Shown here piece after piece: positions 25,109-33,926 of a stretch of 64,000 nt of DNA. The stretch is taken from NCBI GenBank assembly GCA_052246295.1, contig JBQQCO010000008.1, one strand, 5' to 3'. The DNA is from Piscibacillus sp052246295 (GTDB lineage Bacteria > Bacillota > Bacilli > Bacillales > Alkalibacillaceae). How positions within the stretch are numbered: position 1 is the stretch's first letter; every line of letters starts with the position of its first letter. The position numbers and the translations under genes were made by a program. The notes under the pieces were generated by a model. It worked only from the letters and a program-made list of their open reading frames with translations. It did not search any database and was not told the DNA's origin.

Positions 25109-25573
25109 ATGAGAAGAGGGAACGGTAAAGCTTTTATTATATTAATAGTGTTTTCTGCGATTGTCGTACTATTATTTATTAGTTTTATGAATTTCACCAA
25201 ATCCCCTGAAGATCAGGCAACTGAAGCAATTCATAAGTTTTATCAGTTTGAACAGGAAGGCGCCTTTTCTCATTCATGGGAAATGTTCCACCCTCAGATG
25301 CAACAAAAATTCGACAAAGCACATTATATACAAGACCGAGCCCACGTGTTTATGAACCACTTTGGTGTACAAACTTTTGCGTATAGTCTAAGTGGTCCCA
25401 CTGAGGTCACAGATTGGACGATGGAAGACGGTGCGGAACGAATTGACAGGCTATACAAATTTGACGTCTCCAAAACTTACAAAGGCAAGTACGGTAACTT
25501 CACAATCGTACAAGGTGTGTACGCAACGGAGGTAGCTGGTGAGTGGAGAATATTATGGGATTATAATAAATGA
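25109..25573 (+). CDS. Small membrane-anchored extracytoplasmic protein, unknown function
   Basis: 154 residues with an N-terminal membrane anchor (about 8-26) after a short basic start, then an outside domain of about 120 residues rich in aromatic residues, with FYQFEQEGAFSHSWEMFHP and a C-terminal GEWRILWDYNK. The size and the alternating strand pattern resemble NTF2-like secreted domains, but no family is recognised. AAGGGGG is 8 nt before the ATG. The TGA stop overlaps the first bases of the composite repeat at 25572, so the repeat may have reshaped its end. No operon partner. Confidence 0.7.
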   Translation: MRRGNGKAFIILIVFSAIVVLLFISFMNFTKSPEDQATEAIHKFYQFEQEGAFSHSWEMFHPQMQQKFDKAHYIQDRAHVFMNHFGVQTFAYSLSGPTEVTDWTMEDGAERIDRLYKFDVSKTYKGKYGNFTIVQGVYATEVAGEWRILWDYNK

Positions 25574-26007
25574 GGCTGGGACAAAAGATATCTTATCCTT
25601 AGAGAAGACGAATATTAGGAGTCAAGTTACTCCTAATATTCGTCTTCAATTTTTAGCTGCGTCAAAATGCTTCGCTTTCCGCAGGCACGGCTTCAACTTC
25701 CCCAAACTCACTTTCGTTCGAAGTTTAAGGATGTTCGGCTAAATACGCAACATCCATGTTGCAACGCCGAACTGACCCACATCCTGTGGCCCCTCAGCTC
25801 GTGCTGTTCTGCGACGACCTGGACGGTCTAGTGTCGGCGTTGGCCACAAATGCTACTTGCATTACTTCTTTGCCTAAGTTTGCGCCGAGTAATCGCAGGC
25901 GCAGGACGTGGCCGTTTTTAGCCGACCAGGAGTCTGCGCATTTTGACTACGCTAATAAAACTCAATATTCGTTTTTTGTTAAGCTACTTTTCTTTTGTCC
26001 CAGCCTC
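25572..26007. repeat. Composite inverted-repeat element, long form
   Basis: Ends are the same perfect 16-bp inverted repeat as at 1138-1400 (GAGGCTGGGACAAAAG), followed by the same 18-bp-arm hairpin. The interior is longer by about 170 bp: two extra blocks (AGGATGTTCGGCTAAATACG..., TGCGACGACCTGGACGGTC...) replace short pieces of the short form. Outer 100 bp at the left and 60 bp at the right are almost identical between the two copies. Confidence 0.87.
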
Positions 26008-26012
26008 TTTTT

Positions 26013-26675
26013 TTACATTTTTATTGGAACATCTTTTATCATTTTGTAACTAAGCCAAAGTCCTAATGCAATCAAAGTATAATCTCCTAATGAACTCAAT
26101 AGAAAGTCGAATTTAGCGCCAGTTAAAATGTCTGAAATAAGATGTGAAATAAAATCCGCAAACACTTTCGATATAAGTAAAACTAGAATAAAAAGCAAAC
26201 CAATGACCCAATGGTAACGATAAAACCCTAACGCAATAAATATACCCGCAAGGAAGCTTAGAAATAGACTGATGACATAGTACCATACATCTGCTAGGGC
26301 AATTGAATTAATGTTAGAAGTTTGCATCACAGTATACTCAATAAACGTTAAGCTAAGATTTACTAATGTATAACTTAAAATTAAGGCTAAAACGGTATAT
26401 ACCATTCCTATAAAGAATGATTTTCTGGTTCCTCCTAGTTTTATAACTTGTGGTAGAAATCCATAGATTGCGATAATCCCTAATATTAATAACCCGATTG
26501 TCATTGGATCAAGCGTAAAATCTAGAAAATGACCTAACTCTGACGCTTCTTCCACGAAGTAGTTAATTAAATAAGTAACGACTCTTACCACAATTGATAG
26601 TATCACTAAAAAAAGCAGCCACTTAAATAGATCACGATAGTAGTCTTTAAAAACTATTTTTGATGTTTGATCCAT
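26013..26675 (-). CDS. Membrane protein, partner of the adjacent ABC ATPase
   Basis: 220 residues with about five hydrophobic membrane segments (near 16-35, 52-70, 80-105, 125-150, 155-175) and a basic C-terminus. No family is recognised from sequence alone. Its start codon shares one base with the stop of the ATPase gene (TAATG), so the two are cotranslated; it is most simply the permease of a GntR-controlled ABC transporter of the YtrA-locus type. Confidence 0.75.
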   Translation of the reverse strand: MDQTSKIVFKDYYRDLFKWLLFLVILSIVVRVVTYLINYFVEEASELGHFLDFTLDPMTIGLLILGIIAIYGFLPQVIKLGGTRKSFFIGMVYTVLALILSYTLVNLSLTFIEYTVMQTSNINSIALADVWYYVISLFLSFLAGIFIALGFYRYHWVIGLLFILVLLISKVFADFISHLISDILTGAKFDFLLSSLGDYTLIALGLWLSYKMIKDVPIKM

Positions 26676-27553
26676 TAACTCTCACCCCCAGTAAGATATG
26701 TGAATAAATCCTGAAGTTTAGCATTTTTAATTTCGAGTCCAACCTCTTTTGCTTCTTGTAAATCGCGTTCTGTGAAACTCTTGTAGATTAATACAGATTT
26801 CATGCCACCAATTGTTTCTTCGTATAGTACTTCCTTCGATGAGGTAAACTCATCAACGATTTCAGGACTACCAGTTATGAAGAAGCCTTGATCAATAATG
26901 GACTGATAATCGTCATGTAGCAAAAGCTCGCCATCGTGAATCATCATAACTTCATCAAATAAATACTCCATTTCTGATACAAGGTGCGTTGATAAAATGA
27001 ACAATCTTGGATGTTTTTCTTGTTCTTTTAATAGTTCTTTATAAAACATTGCACGTGTCGGAGCATCCATACCTAGATAAACTTCATCCATGATAGTAAT
27101 TGGCGTCCTGCTTGCTAATCCTACAATCATGTTAAAGGCAGATAACTGACCTTTAGAAAGTTTACTTAAATTTTTATTACTAGGAACTTTAAAACGAGCC
27201 ATTAACTCATTAGCATACGTTTCATCAAAATTAGGACGGTATAATTTTAATTTCTTAAAGAATTTTTCTGCCTTTTGATCTTGAAGGTCTTTTACTGGCG
27301 CTTCATATAAAAAAGTCAGGTCCTTCATGTATTGTGAATTCTCAAATGTGAGTTCCCCATTTGCTTCAATATAACCGACAGTTGCATCACTATAAGCGGA
27401 CAGTATGGAGAGTAACGTAGTTTTACCTGCACCATTACGCCCAATCAACCCAACGATTTTATTACCTTCCAATGTGAAAGATATATCTCTTAATGCTTTG
27501 AAATTCCTATAATGCATCGAAACATTCTTTGCCTCTAATTTGTAAGCCATCAT
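26675..27553 (-). CDS. ABC transporter ATP-binding protein (YtrB-like)
   Basis: 292 residues. Walker A GRNGAGKT near 38-45, a diverged signature LSKGQLSAF near 133-141, Walker B ITIMDE near 153-158 and an H-loop (STHLVSE) near 188 are visible. The C-terminal about 75 residues form an extra domain. The start overlaps the GntR stop by 4 nt (ATGA) and the stop overlaps the membrane-protein start. In related Bacillus loci such transporters respond to cell-wall-active agents; substrate here is unknown. Confidence 0.88.
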   Translation of the reverse strand: MMAYKLEAKNVSMHYRNFKALRDISFTLEGNKIVGLIGRNGAGKTTLLSILSAYSDATVGYIEANGELTFENSQYMKDLTFLYEAPVKDLQDQKAEKFFKKLKLYRPNFDETYANELMARFKVPSNKNLSKLSKGQLSAFNMIVGLASRTPITIMDEVYLGMDAPTRAMFYKELLKEQEKHPRLFILSTHLVSEMEYLFDEVMMIHDGELLLHDDYQSIIDQGFFITGSPEIVDEFTSSKEVLYEETIGGMKSVLIYKSFTERDLQEAKEVGLEIKNAKLQDLFTYLTGGES

Positions 27554-27927
27554 TCTTCATCCCCCTTTTTAACTTTCCGAATCATCTTCAACATTTCATC
27601 TTCTGAGATCTTTAACTTTTCTGCTTCTTGCACTAGTTGAACGATATAAGTTTGTTGAAATGTTCTCCTTCTCTTTTCTATCAATTTCTCTTTTGCTCCT
27701 TCAGATACAAACATCCCCACACCACGCTTTTTGAAAATAATATCTTCGTCTGCTAACTGGTTAATCCCTTTAGCTACGGTAAGATGATTAATCTTGTAGA
27801 AGTTCACTAATTGGTTTGTTGACGGGATCTGGTCACCTTCTTTAAGTTGATCATTTAGTATTTGATCTTCAATCCGTTCCCTAACTTGCTGGAATATTGG
27901 TTTGTCTTCATCAAATTCATGACTCAT
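27550..27927 (-). CDS. GntR-family regulator, YtrA subfamily
   Basis: A short GntR repressor of about 125 residues: winged helix with IFQQVRERIEDQIL, GDQIPSTNQLVNFYKINHLTV and a wing ending RGVGMFVSE, followed only by a small helical tail, as in YtrA. Several in-frame starts exist (GTG at 27939, ATG at 27933 and 27927); the last is chosen because AGAGTGGTG precedes it. First gene of a three-gene operon with an ABC ATPase and membrane protein. A perfect palindrome at 27945-27972 directly upstream is its probable own operator. Confidence 0.9.
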   Translation of the reverse strand: MSHEFDEDKPIFQQVRERIEDQILNDQLKEGDQIPSTNQLVNFYKINHLTVAKGINQLADEDIIFKKRGVGMFVSEGAKEKLIEKRRRTFQQTYIVQLVQEAEKLKISEDEMLKMIRKVKKGDEE

Positions 27928-27944
27928 TTTCATCACCACTCTAT

Positions 27945-27972
27945 ATGGTTATATAGTTAAGTATATAACCAT
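27945..27972. promoter_or_regulatory. Palindromic operator of the GntR operon
   Basis: ATGGTTATATA and TATATAACCAT form perfect 11-bp arms around GTTAAG, 18 bp upstream of the gntR start and overlapping the likely -10. Autorepression through such a site is typical for YtrA-type regulators. Confidence 0.8.
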
Positions 27973-28019
27973 AATACAATTAATGTTCTTAAAATGCAAT
28001 ACTCATTAGAGAATTATTT

Positions 28020-28140
28020 TATGGGGAAAAATTACGATATATGGGGAAGTTTTTGATTTTATGGGGAAATTTTCTGATTTATGGGGAAGTTTTTAAATAT
28101 ATGGGGAAATCTTAATGACTTATGGGGAATTTATTCAAAA
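28020..28140. repeat. 20-bp tandem array, core TATGGGGAA (six units)
   Basis: TATGGGGAA at 28020, 28040, 28060, 28080, 28100 and 28121: five exact 20-bp steps or nearly so (last 21). The 11 bases between cores are AT-rich and different in every unit. It fills the gap between the gntR promoter and the CatE-like gene's terminator. Confidence 0.88.
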
Positions 28141-28142
28141 AT

Positions 28143-28171
28143 AAAAGACCACGATCGAATCGAGGTCTCTC
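28143..28171 (-). terminator. Intrinsic terminator of the CatE-like gene
   Basis: GAGACC and GGTCTT close an extended stem containing GAT/ATC pairing, followed on the minus strand by TTTTATTTTT. It is 6 bp after the stop codon. Confidence 0.65.
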
Positions 28172-28176
28172 ATCTC

Positions 28177-29007
28177 TTAAAATTTAATTGTTATGCCTGC
28201 AGGGTCACTCACAAAATACCCTTCATCTGATTGTTTCACTTGATCACCAAAAGATTTTTTAACTTGTTCTCGGTCTTCTTCTGTCATTTTAACTGAATAC
28301 CAATTTAAGCCGATTTGATCATCATCCTTAGGTCCACCGTTACGGCTGTTCCAGACATTTAAGCCAATATGATGATGGTACTTGTTGTCTGACATGAACA
28401 AAGCTTGTGGACCATATTTAGCCACAACTTCAAACCCTAACCTTTCATAAAAGGGTTGTACACTTGGCAAATCGTGTACCTGTAGGTGGATGTGGCCAAT
28501 CGTTGAGTTTTCAGGGAAACCGGTCCACCCTTTTTCCGTGCGTTCTTTTAAAAGACCTTCAATGTCTAGTGGTGTTGTGTCCATTGCAACCTCTTCTCCA
28601 TTCCACCGCCATTCTTCTGGTTCACGATCTCTGTAAATTTCAATTCCATTACCATCTGGGTCTGCTAAATATAAAGCTTCGGAAACATGATGATCTGATG
28701 CACCTTGTACTGGCAGTTGGTTACGCCAGAAGTGGTAAACAACGTTCGCAAGGTCTTGGCGTGTAGGGACTAGGTATGCAATATGAAAAAGACCCGTTTT
28801 TTGACGATCTAAAGGTTTGGCATCTTTTATTTGTTCCAATGTTAGAACTGGCGTTACACCATTAAAGGTAAAAACAGCCTGTGAGTCTGTTTGTTTAATT
28901 AATGTCATTCCTAACATATCTTTATAGAATGTTATAGACTTATCAAGGTCCGAAACAATTAAAGAGATTTGATCAATATATTTTGTCGGTAATTCATGAT
29001 ATCCCAT
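28177..29007 (-). CDS. catE: Two-domain vicinal-oxygen-chelate protein, CatE-like ring-cleavage dioxygenase
   Basis: 276 residues made of two VOC/glyoxalase domains. The N-terminal domain starts YIDQISLIVSDLDKSITFY and carries FHIAYLV and GNGIEIYRD; the C-terminal one starts IGHIHLQVHDL. The H...H...E pattern and the YHHHIGLNVW segment match B. subtilis CatE, a catechol 2,3-dioxygenase active in quinone/catechol detoxification. Substrate is inferred from the family. Single gene with its own terminator; no regulator of the MarR/YodB type is adjacent. Confidence 0.8.
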   Translation of the reverse strand: MGYHELPTKYIDQISLIVSDLDKSITFYKDMLGMTLIKQTDSQAVFTFNGVTPVLTLEQIKDAKPLDRQKTGLFHIAYLVPTRQDLANVVYHFWRNQLPVQGASDHHVSEALYLADPDGNGIEIYRDREPEEWRWNGEEVAMDTTPLDIEGLLKERTEKGWTGFPENSTIGHIHLQVHDLPSVQPFYERLGFEVVAKYGPQALFMSDNKYHHHIGLNVWNSRNGGPKDDDQIGLNWYSVKMTEEDREQVKKSFGDQVKQSDEGYFVSDPAGITIKF

Positions 29008-29075
29008 TTAAATCACTCACTTTCTGTAGTATGAATACATTGTAACACAATCACTTACAAAAAGTAAGTAACTTT

Positions 29076-29111
29076 ACAAAAATAGACTCAAGGATTAACC
29101 TTGAGTCTATT
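29076..29111 (-). terminator. Intrinsic terminator of the opp operon
   Basis: AATAGACTCAAGG and its complement form a 13-bp perfect stem with a 5-nt loop followed by TTTTTG on the minus strand, 9 bp after the oppA stop. Confidence 0.85.
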
Positions 29112-29119
29112 AATAGTCC

Positions 29120-30970
29120 TTATTCTGTTACACCGACTTCGTAACGGTAAACTCCAGAACCAACAGAGATGTCATAGTTTGTAACACGCTCGTTGACTGG
29201 GATTAATACAGAACGGTATAGAGTAGGGAATACAGGAATTTCCTCTACCATGAATTCTTGCCATTCACTGTAAACTTGTTGACGGTACTCAGTATCGAAT
29301 GCTTCATCAGAGATACCTTTCTCTAGAAGTTCAGTGTTCTTCTCACTTTCATAACGTGGGAAGTTGAACATAGCTTCTGGGCCGTATAAACCACTAGGGT
29401 CTACATCATAACCAACACCCCAAGCACCTTGGTAAATGTCAACTTCAGGATCGTCATTACCACCGTTACCTACACGCTCATAGAACGAGTTAAACTCTAG
29501 AAGACGTCCGTCAATTAACTGTACGTTTAGACCAACGTTTTCCCAAGATTGGATGTAGTAACGAGCTAACGGTTCAGCAACGTCGCCACCTGACATAGAA
29601 GCGAAGTTAATAACTAACTCTTCACCGTCTGGATCTTCACGGAATCCGTCACCGTCTACATCTTCATATCCATTCTCATCAAGAATACGATTAGCTTCAT
29701 CTGGATCGAATGTTGGCGTTTCAATTGAATCATCATGATAAGCAGGGTGTGATGGAGCAATTAAAGTAGTTGCATTCCAACGTAATCCGTTGTAGAACTC
29801 TTTACCAACTGCATCGTTATTGACTGCATACCACATAGCACGACGTAAGTTTACGTCACCCATTTTCATTTCATCAGGCTTATAGTTTACGCGACCTTCT
29901 TCTTCATTCCAGTCACCTAATTTGAAACCAATATAAGTGTAAGCTAAGTCAATGTCACCTAACCACTCTACGCCTTCCATTTCAGCGTTGTCAGGGAACT
30001 GATCAACAGGGAAGCTGTCTACTAAATCAACTTCACCAGTTTCTAAAGCATTAGCAACTGTACTAGGGCTAACAACTTTAAGTGTTACTTTATCTAATGC
30101 AGGTTCGCCTCTCCAATAATCTTCGTTTTTAACGTAAGTTACAGACTCACCAGGAACAATGCTATCAACTTTGTACGGACCAAAACCAATTGGTTCTTGA
30201 CGTACTGCGTCAGATGCAGACATATCTGCTACTTCCATATCGCCAAAGATATGTTTAGCTAACGGATAAGACCAAATACCACCTGTTAATAGAGAAGGAG
30301 TTAAACGCTCATAGTGGAACGTAATTGTCTTCTCATCTACAACTTCGATCCCTTCAATTTCGTCAGCTTCACCATTCACATATGCATCGTGACCTTTTAA
30401 TAATGTGAAACCAGGCGTGCTTCCACGAGGACCATCATAGTCAGGATGTTTGATAACTTCGTAAGCGAATTTCCAGTCTTCAGCTTTTACTGGTTCGCCA
30501 TCATGCCAGTTAACATTGTCACCAATCGTGAAAGTAATTGTGTTTTCTTCCTCATTTACTTCATAAGTTGCAGCACCATCATTAGTCATTGTGTAGTTTT
30601 CATCATAAGTAAATAATGATTCGTCAAACCAAGCAATAACCTCTGCATCTGGTGCACCAGAATAGAAGTTCCAGTTTAGTGTACCTTCAAATGCTGTATC
30701 AGTTACTAAACCGAAAGTTAATTCTCCACCATCAATAGGATCACCATTGTTTGATGTTGAAGTACTGAAGTCATCAATACTGTAAAGTCCGTCAGTATTT
30801 TCTTCTTCTTCAGTTTCTTCTTCCTCTTCTTCTTCAGAAGATTCTTCTGTGCCTTCTTCACCTTCAGAAGGCTCTTCGTTACCTTCTTCACTGCTATTAC
30901 ATGCAGCGATTAGAAGAACGAAAGCGAGCATTAAGACAAATAGAAACTTGCCAAGTAATGTTCTGCTCAT
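29120..30970 (-). CDS. oppA: Oligopeptide-binding lipoprotein (OppA/AppA family)
   Basis: Extracellular substrate-binding lipoprotein of an oligopeptide ABC importer. The signal peptide has lipobox LIAAC (Cys about 24). After it comes a disordered linker of about 35 residues, almost all Glu, which is typical of surface proteins in salt-loving bacilli. The family-5 solute-binding fold follows (GEPVKAEDWKFAYEVIKHPD, FGPYKVDS, and MWYAVNN). Length 616. It is last in the operon, after a small intercistronic hairpin, which often allows higher expression of the binding protein. Confidence 0.93.
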   Translation of the reverse strand: MSRTLLGKFLFVLMLAFVLLIAACNSSEEGNEEPSEGEEGTEESSEEEEEEETEEEENTDGLYSIDDFSTSTSNNGDPIDGGELTFGLVTDTAFEGTLNWNFYSGAPDAEVIAWFDESLFTYDENYTMTNDGAATYEVNEEENTITFTIGDNVNWHDGEPVKAEDWKFAYEVIKHPDYDGPRGSTPGFTLLKGHDAYVNGEADEIEGIEVVDEKTITFHYERLTPSLLTGGIWSYPLAKHIFGDMEVADMSASDAVRQEPIGFGPYKVDSIVPGESVTYVKNEDYWRGEPALDKVTLKVVSPSTVANALETGEVDLVDSFPVDQFPDNAEMEGVEWLGDIDLAYTYIGFKLGDWNEEEGRVNYKPDEMKMGDVNLRRAMWYAVNNDAVGKEFYNGLRWNATTLIAPSHPAYHDDSIETPTFDPDEANRILDENGYEDVDGDGFREDPDGEELVINFASMSGGDVAEPLARYYIQSWENVGLNVQLIDGRLLEFNSFYERVGNGGNDDPEVDIYQGAWGVGYDVDPSGLYGPEAMFNFPRYESEKNTELLEKGISDEAFDTEYRQQVYSEWQEFMVEEIPVFPTLYRSVLIPVNERVTNYDISVGSGVYRYEVGVTE

Positions 30971-31031
30971 TATTAATTACCTCCCCCTAAAAATTTTGCT
31001 CAGCCTTTTTTGACTGAAAATTTTATACTCA

Positions 31032-31050
31032 ACACTGGATTTGCCAGTGT
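31032..31050 (-). other. Intercistronic hairpin between oppC and oppA
   Basis: ACACTGG and CCAGTGT pair around a 5-nt loop between the oppC stop and the oppA start. It has no T-run on the minus strand, so it is more likely an mRNA-stabilising stem than a terminator. Confidence 0.5.
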
Positions 31051-31061
31051 AGGTACCACCA

Positions 31062-31997
31062 TTAAGCTCGTCTTTGTCGAGCATCTGCCGCACGTTTTAA
31101 CGCCTCACCGACGTTACGTACAGCTAACATTAATAATAGAATTAGAATTGCTGCTGGAACCCAAATCCACCAACGCTTTTCCAATGTTGTTGGATTCGTA
31201 GTGTAACTTAACAATGTTCCAAGACTCGGCGTTTCCTCTGGGAACCCAAATCCTAAGAATGATAAGCCTGACTCAATTCCAATATTAGCAGCTAAGTTTA
31301 GAGTCATTGTTACAACAATAAGTGATGTGATATTCGGTAATACTTGCTTAAAAATAATCTTAGTATGAGAAGAACCTAATGTTCTTGATGCTTGTGCATA
31401 ATCAAGCTCTTTCTCTTGTAATGCCTTAGAACGTATTAACCTTGCAATTCCCATCCATAAGAATGCTGTCATAATTAACGAGAATGATACAATGCTGTAT
31501 TCAGGAACAATTGCAACGAATACGATTACTAACATAATGAACGGTAATACCATAAAAAAGTCAACGACACGCATTAACGCGTTATCTATATGTCCACCGA
31601 AGTAGCCTGAGACAACTCCAACTACAACACCAATGATCCCAGATAGGATTGTTACTAAGAAACCTATAGCTAATGAGTTTCTTGTCCCTATGATTAATTG
31701 GCCAAATACATCTCGCCCACCATAGTCTGTTCCTAACCAATACTCACTAGAAGGTGGTTCGTATAAGGCGAATAAATCTACTTTAACGATTTCCTTTAAA
31801 TCTAGTATTAGTGAAGCTCCAAATACAAATAACGTTATTAACGTAAAGAATATTAACGACACAAGCGCTAATTTATCCTTTTTAATTTCATTCCAGAAAA
31901 TTCTCATCCCTGATGGACTTTTATGTTCAGTCTCTTTTTGACTTTCATTGACTGCTTGTTCAATATCAACATCTTGTTGTCTATTATGCTGTGCCAA
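31062..31997 (-). CDS. oppC: Oligopeptide ABC transporter permease (OppC type)
   Basis: Integral-membrane permease with an N-terminal cytoplasmic extension, an OppC-type N-terminal segment (KKDKLALVSLIFF) and six membrane spans. The EAA loop ARTLG-like piece reads QASRTLGSSHTKIIFKQVLP. The frame opens at 32021, 5 bp after oppB, but no ribosome site precedes that ATG; GGGGGTGAG is 5 nt before TTG 31997, which is preferred (311 residues). Pairs with OppB and the OppD/OppF ATPases. Confidence 0.9.
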   Translation of the reverse strand: MAQHNRQQDVDIEQAVNESQKETEHKSPSGMRIFWNEIKKDKLALVSLIFFTLITLFVFGASLILDLKEIVKVDLFALYEPPSSEYWLGTDYGGRDVFGQLIIGTRNSLAIGFLVTILSGIIGVVVGVVSGYFGGHIDNALMRVVDFFMVLPFIMLVIVFVAIVPEYSIVSFSLIMTAFLWMGIARLIRSKALQEKELDYAQASRTLGSSHTKIIFKQVLPNITSLIVVTMTLNLAANIGIESGLSFLGFGFPEETPSLGTLLSYTTNPTTLEKRWWIWVPAAILILLLMLAVRNVGEALKRAADARQRRA

Positions 31998-32026
31998 ATG
32001 TCTCACCCCCATTGATGTCAATCAAT

Positions 32027-32989
32027 TTATTTAATACGAATACGTGGATCTACAATACTTAGAATAATATCTGATAATAATGCACCTAAGATTGCTAGAA
32101 TACCAGATAAAAGAACCAGCGCTGTTACAACAGAGAAGTCACGTAACATAATTGATTCGATAAACAAGTTCCCCATTCCTGGGTAACTGAAGATTCTTTC
32201 TATAAAAACTGTACCGTTAATTAGGTTTACAATTTCATAACCAAAGAACGCAGCAATTGGTAAAATTGAGTTTCTGAAAATATGGCGATTATATACACGA
32301 CTTTCAGAAGCACCTTTTGCGCGAGCTGTTAAAATGAAATCTCTTTGCTTCGTATCAATTATTTCACTTCTTAAGTACTGTACCGTTCCAACCGTACCAA
32401 TCAGGGCGATCGACAAGGATGGTAGTAATAAGTGGTGCAACTTACTTAGAATGTACTGAAGCGATCCAGGTTCTAGTCCAGGTGCTACTGATCCTCCTGT
32501 TGGGAACCAACCTAGCATAAAACCAAATACCCATAGAGCAACTAAACCGAAAATGAAAATTGGTGTCGCAAAACCGATATAAGTATAACCAGTAATTAAT
32601 TGGTCGATTAATTTGTCATTGTAACGACCACTGATAATTCCTAGTGGTAAACCAATTGCATAAATCATAATTGTTGAAACAAGTGATAACCAAAATGTAT
32701 TAACAACACGTTGCCAAATCAAATCTGATACTGGCATCTTATATTTAAATGATTGTCCAAAATCACCTTGTAAAGCACCAACAACCCAATCTTTATATTG
32801 CACGTGCCAAGGATTATTCAGCCCTAATTTTTCTCTCATTTCAGCAATTCGTTCTGGTTTGATATTTGGATCTATCAGTCCAGTTAATGCATCCCCTGGC
32901 ATTAATTTCGCTAATATAAATACGATGATACTTAATAAAATGATTTGCGGTGTAGTGATCAATAATCTTCTAACTATAAATTTCCACAT
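32027..32989 (-). CDS. oppB: Oligopeptide ABC transporter permease (OppB type)
   Basis: 320 residues, starting MWKFIVRRLLITTPQ, with six membrane spans and the EAA loop TARAKGASESRVYNRHIFRN (about 220-240), followed by GTVFIERIFSYPGMG, which are OppB/DppB hallmarks. It forms the membrane channel with OppC. It starts 7 bp after the oppF stop and precedes oppC by 5 bp, so all are cotranscribed. Confidence 0.93.
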   Translation of the reverse strand: MWKFIVRRLLITTPQIILLSIIVFILAKLMPGDALTGLIDPNIKPERIAEMREKLGLNNPWHVQYKDWVVGALQGDFGQSFKYKMPVSDLIWQRVVNTFWLSLVSTIMIYAIGLPLGIISGRYNDKLIDQLITGYTYIGFATPIFIFGLVALWVFGFMLGWFPTGGSVAPGLEPGSLQYILSKLHHLLLPSLSIALIGTVGTVQYLRSEIIDTKQRDFILTARAKGASESRVYNRHIFRNSILPIAAFFGYEIVNLINGTVFIERIFSYPGMGNLFIESIMLRDFSVVTALVLLSGILAILGALLSDIILSIVDPRIRIK

Positions 32990-32996
32990 AGTCTGA

Positions 32997-33926
32997 TCAA
33001 CCTTTCTCTGGTAACGCTACCCGATGCGTATCGGAAACTGGTGTTAAGTTATACGCCAAGCCATTTTCATCAAAATAGTCATAGTAAGAGTTAGAGAACT
33101 CATGCTTGACTTGTTCACGGAAGTTAAGGTTTTCTTGACGTCTTTTTGGATTAATGTCTGGAATTGCTGCTACAAGACGTTTTGTATAAATGTGTTGAGG
33201 AGAATTGAAAATTTCTTCTTTAGTCCCCTCTTCCACGTAACGACCGTTGTACATAATTCCGATCCTGTCACACATATGTTTAACTACACCTAAATCGTGG
33301 GATATAAATAAATAAGTTAAATTTAATTCCTTTTGTAAATCTTGCATAAAGTTTAGAACCTGTGCCTGTACAGATACATCAAGTGCTGATACAGGCTCGT
33401 CCATGATAATCAGCTTTGGTTTTAGTGCAATTGCTCTTGCAACCCCTATACGCTGACGCTGACCACCCGAGAATTCGTGTGGATACTTTAGAATACTTTC
33501 AGGTGATAAACCTACTTTTTCTAATAGTTCTTGCACACGTTTTTTCTCTTCTTTTTTAGAAAGTTTTTCATAGTTTCGAAGAGGTTCTGCGATAATATCT
33601 AAAACGCGTTTTCTTGGATTTAGACTAGAATACGGATCTTGGAAAATCATTTGAATATCTTTACGGATATCTACTTTTTTACCTTTATTATTTAGAAGTT
33701 GTTCCTCGAAGTAGATTTTACCGTTTGTTATATTGTTCAATCCCATTACAGCTTTACCCGTTGTTGTTTTACCAGAACCTGATTCACCGACTAATCCATA
33801 AGTCTCACCAGGTTTGATTTCAAAACTAACACCGTCGACAGCTTTGATTGAATCTATTTTCCTATTAAGAATTCCACCGCGAATCGGGAAATGGATTTTC
33901 AGATCATCAACTTTGAGCAGTGTCAT
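32997..33926 (-). CDS. oppF: Oligopeptide ABC transporter ATP-binding protein (OppF type)
   Basis: Walker A GESGSGKT, signature SGGQRQR, Walker B LIIMDEP and the C-terminal oligopeptide-ATPase extension (YTKRLVAAIPDINPKRR) are present. The frame is open to 34010, inside oppD, but AAGGAGG is 9 nt before ATG 33926, giving TLLKVDDLKIHFPI; that start is chosen (309 residues). It overlaps oppD by 20 nt. OppF-type ATPases carry the HFPI motif after the first strand, seen here. Confidence 0.93.
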   Translation of the reverse strand: MTLLKVDDLKIHFPIRGGILNRKIDSIKAVDGVSFEIKPGETYGLVGESGSGKTTTGKAVMGLNNITNGKIYFEEQLLNNKGKKVDIRKDIQMIFQDPYSSLNPRKRVLDIIAEPLRNYEKLSKKEEKKRVQELLEKVGLSPESILKYPHEFSGGQRQRIGVARAIALKPKLIIMDEPVSALDVSVQAQVLNFMQDLQKELNLTYLFISHDLGVVKHMCDRIGIMYNGRYVEEGTKEEIFNSPQHIYTKRLVAAIPDINPKRRQENLNFREQVKHEFSNSYYDYFDENGLAYNLTPVSDTHRVALPEKG

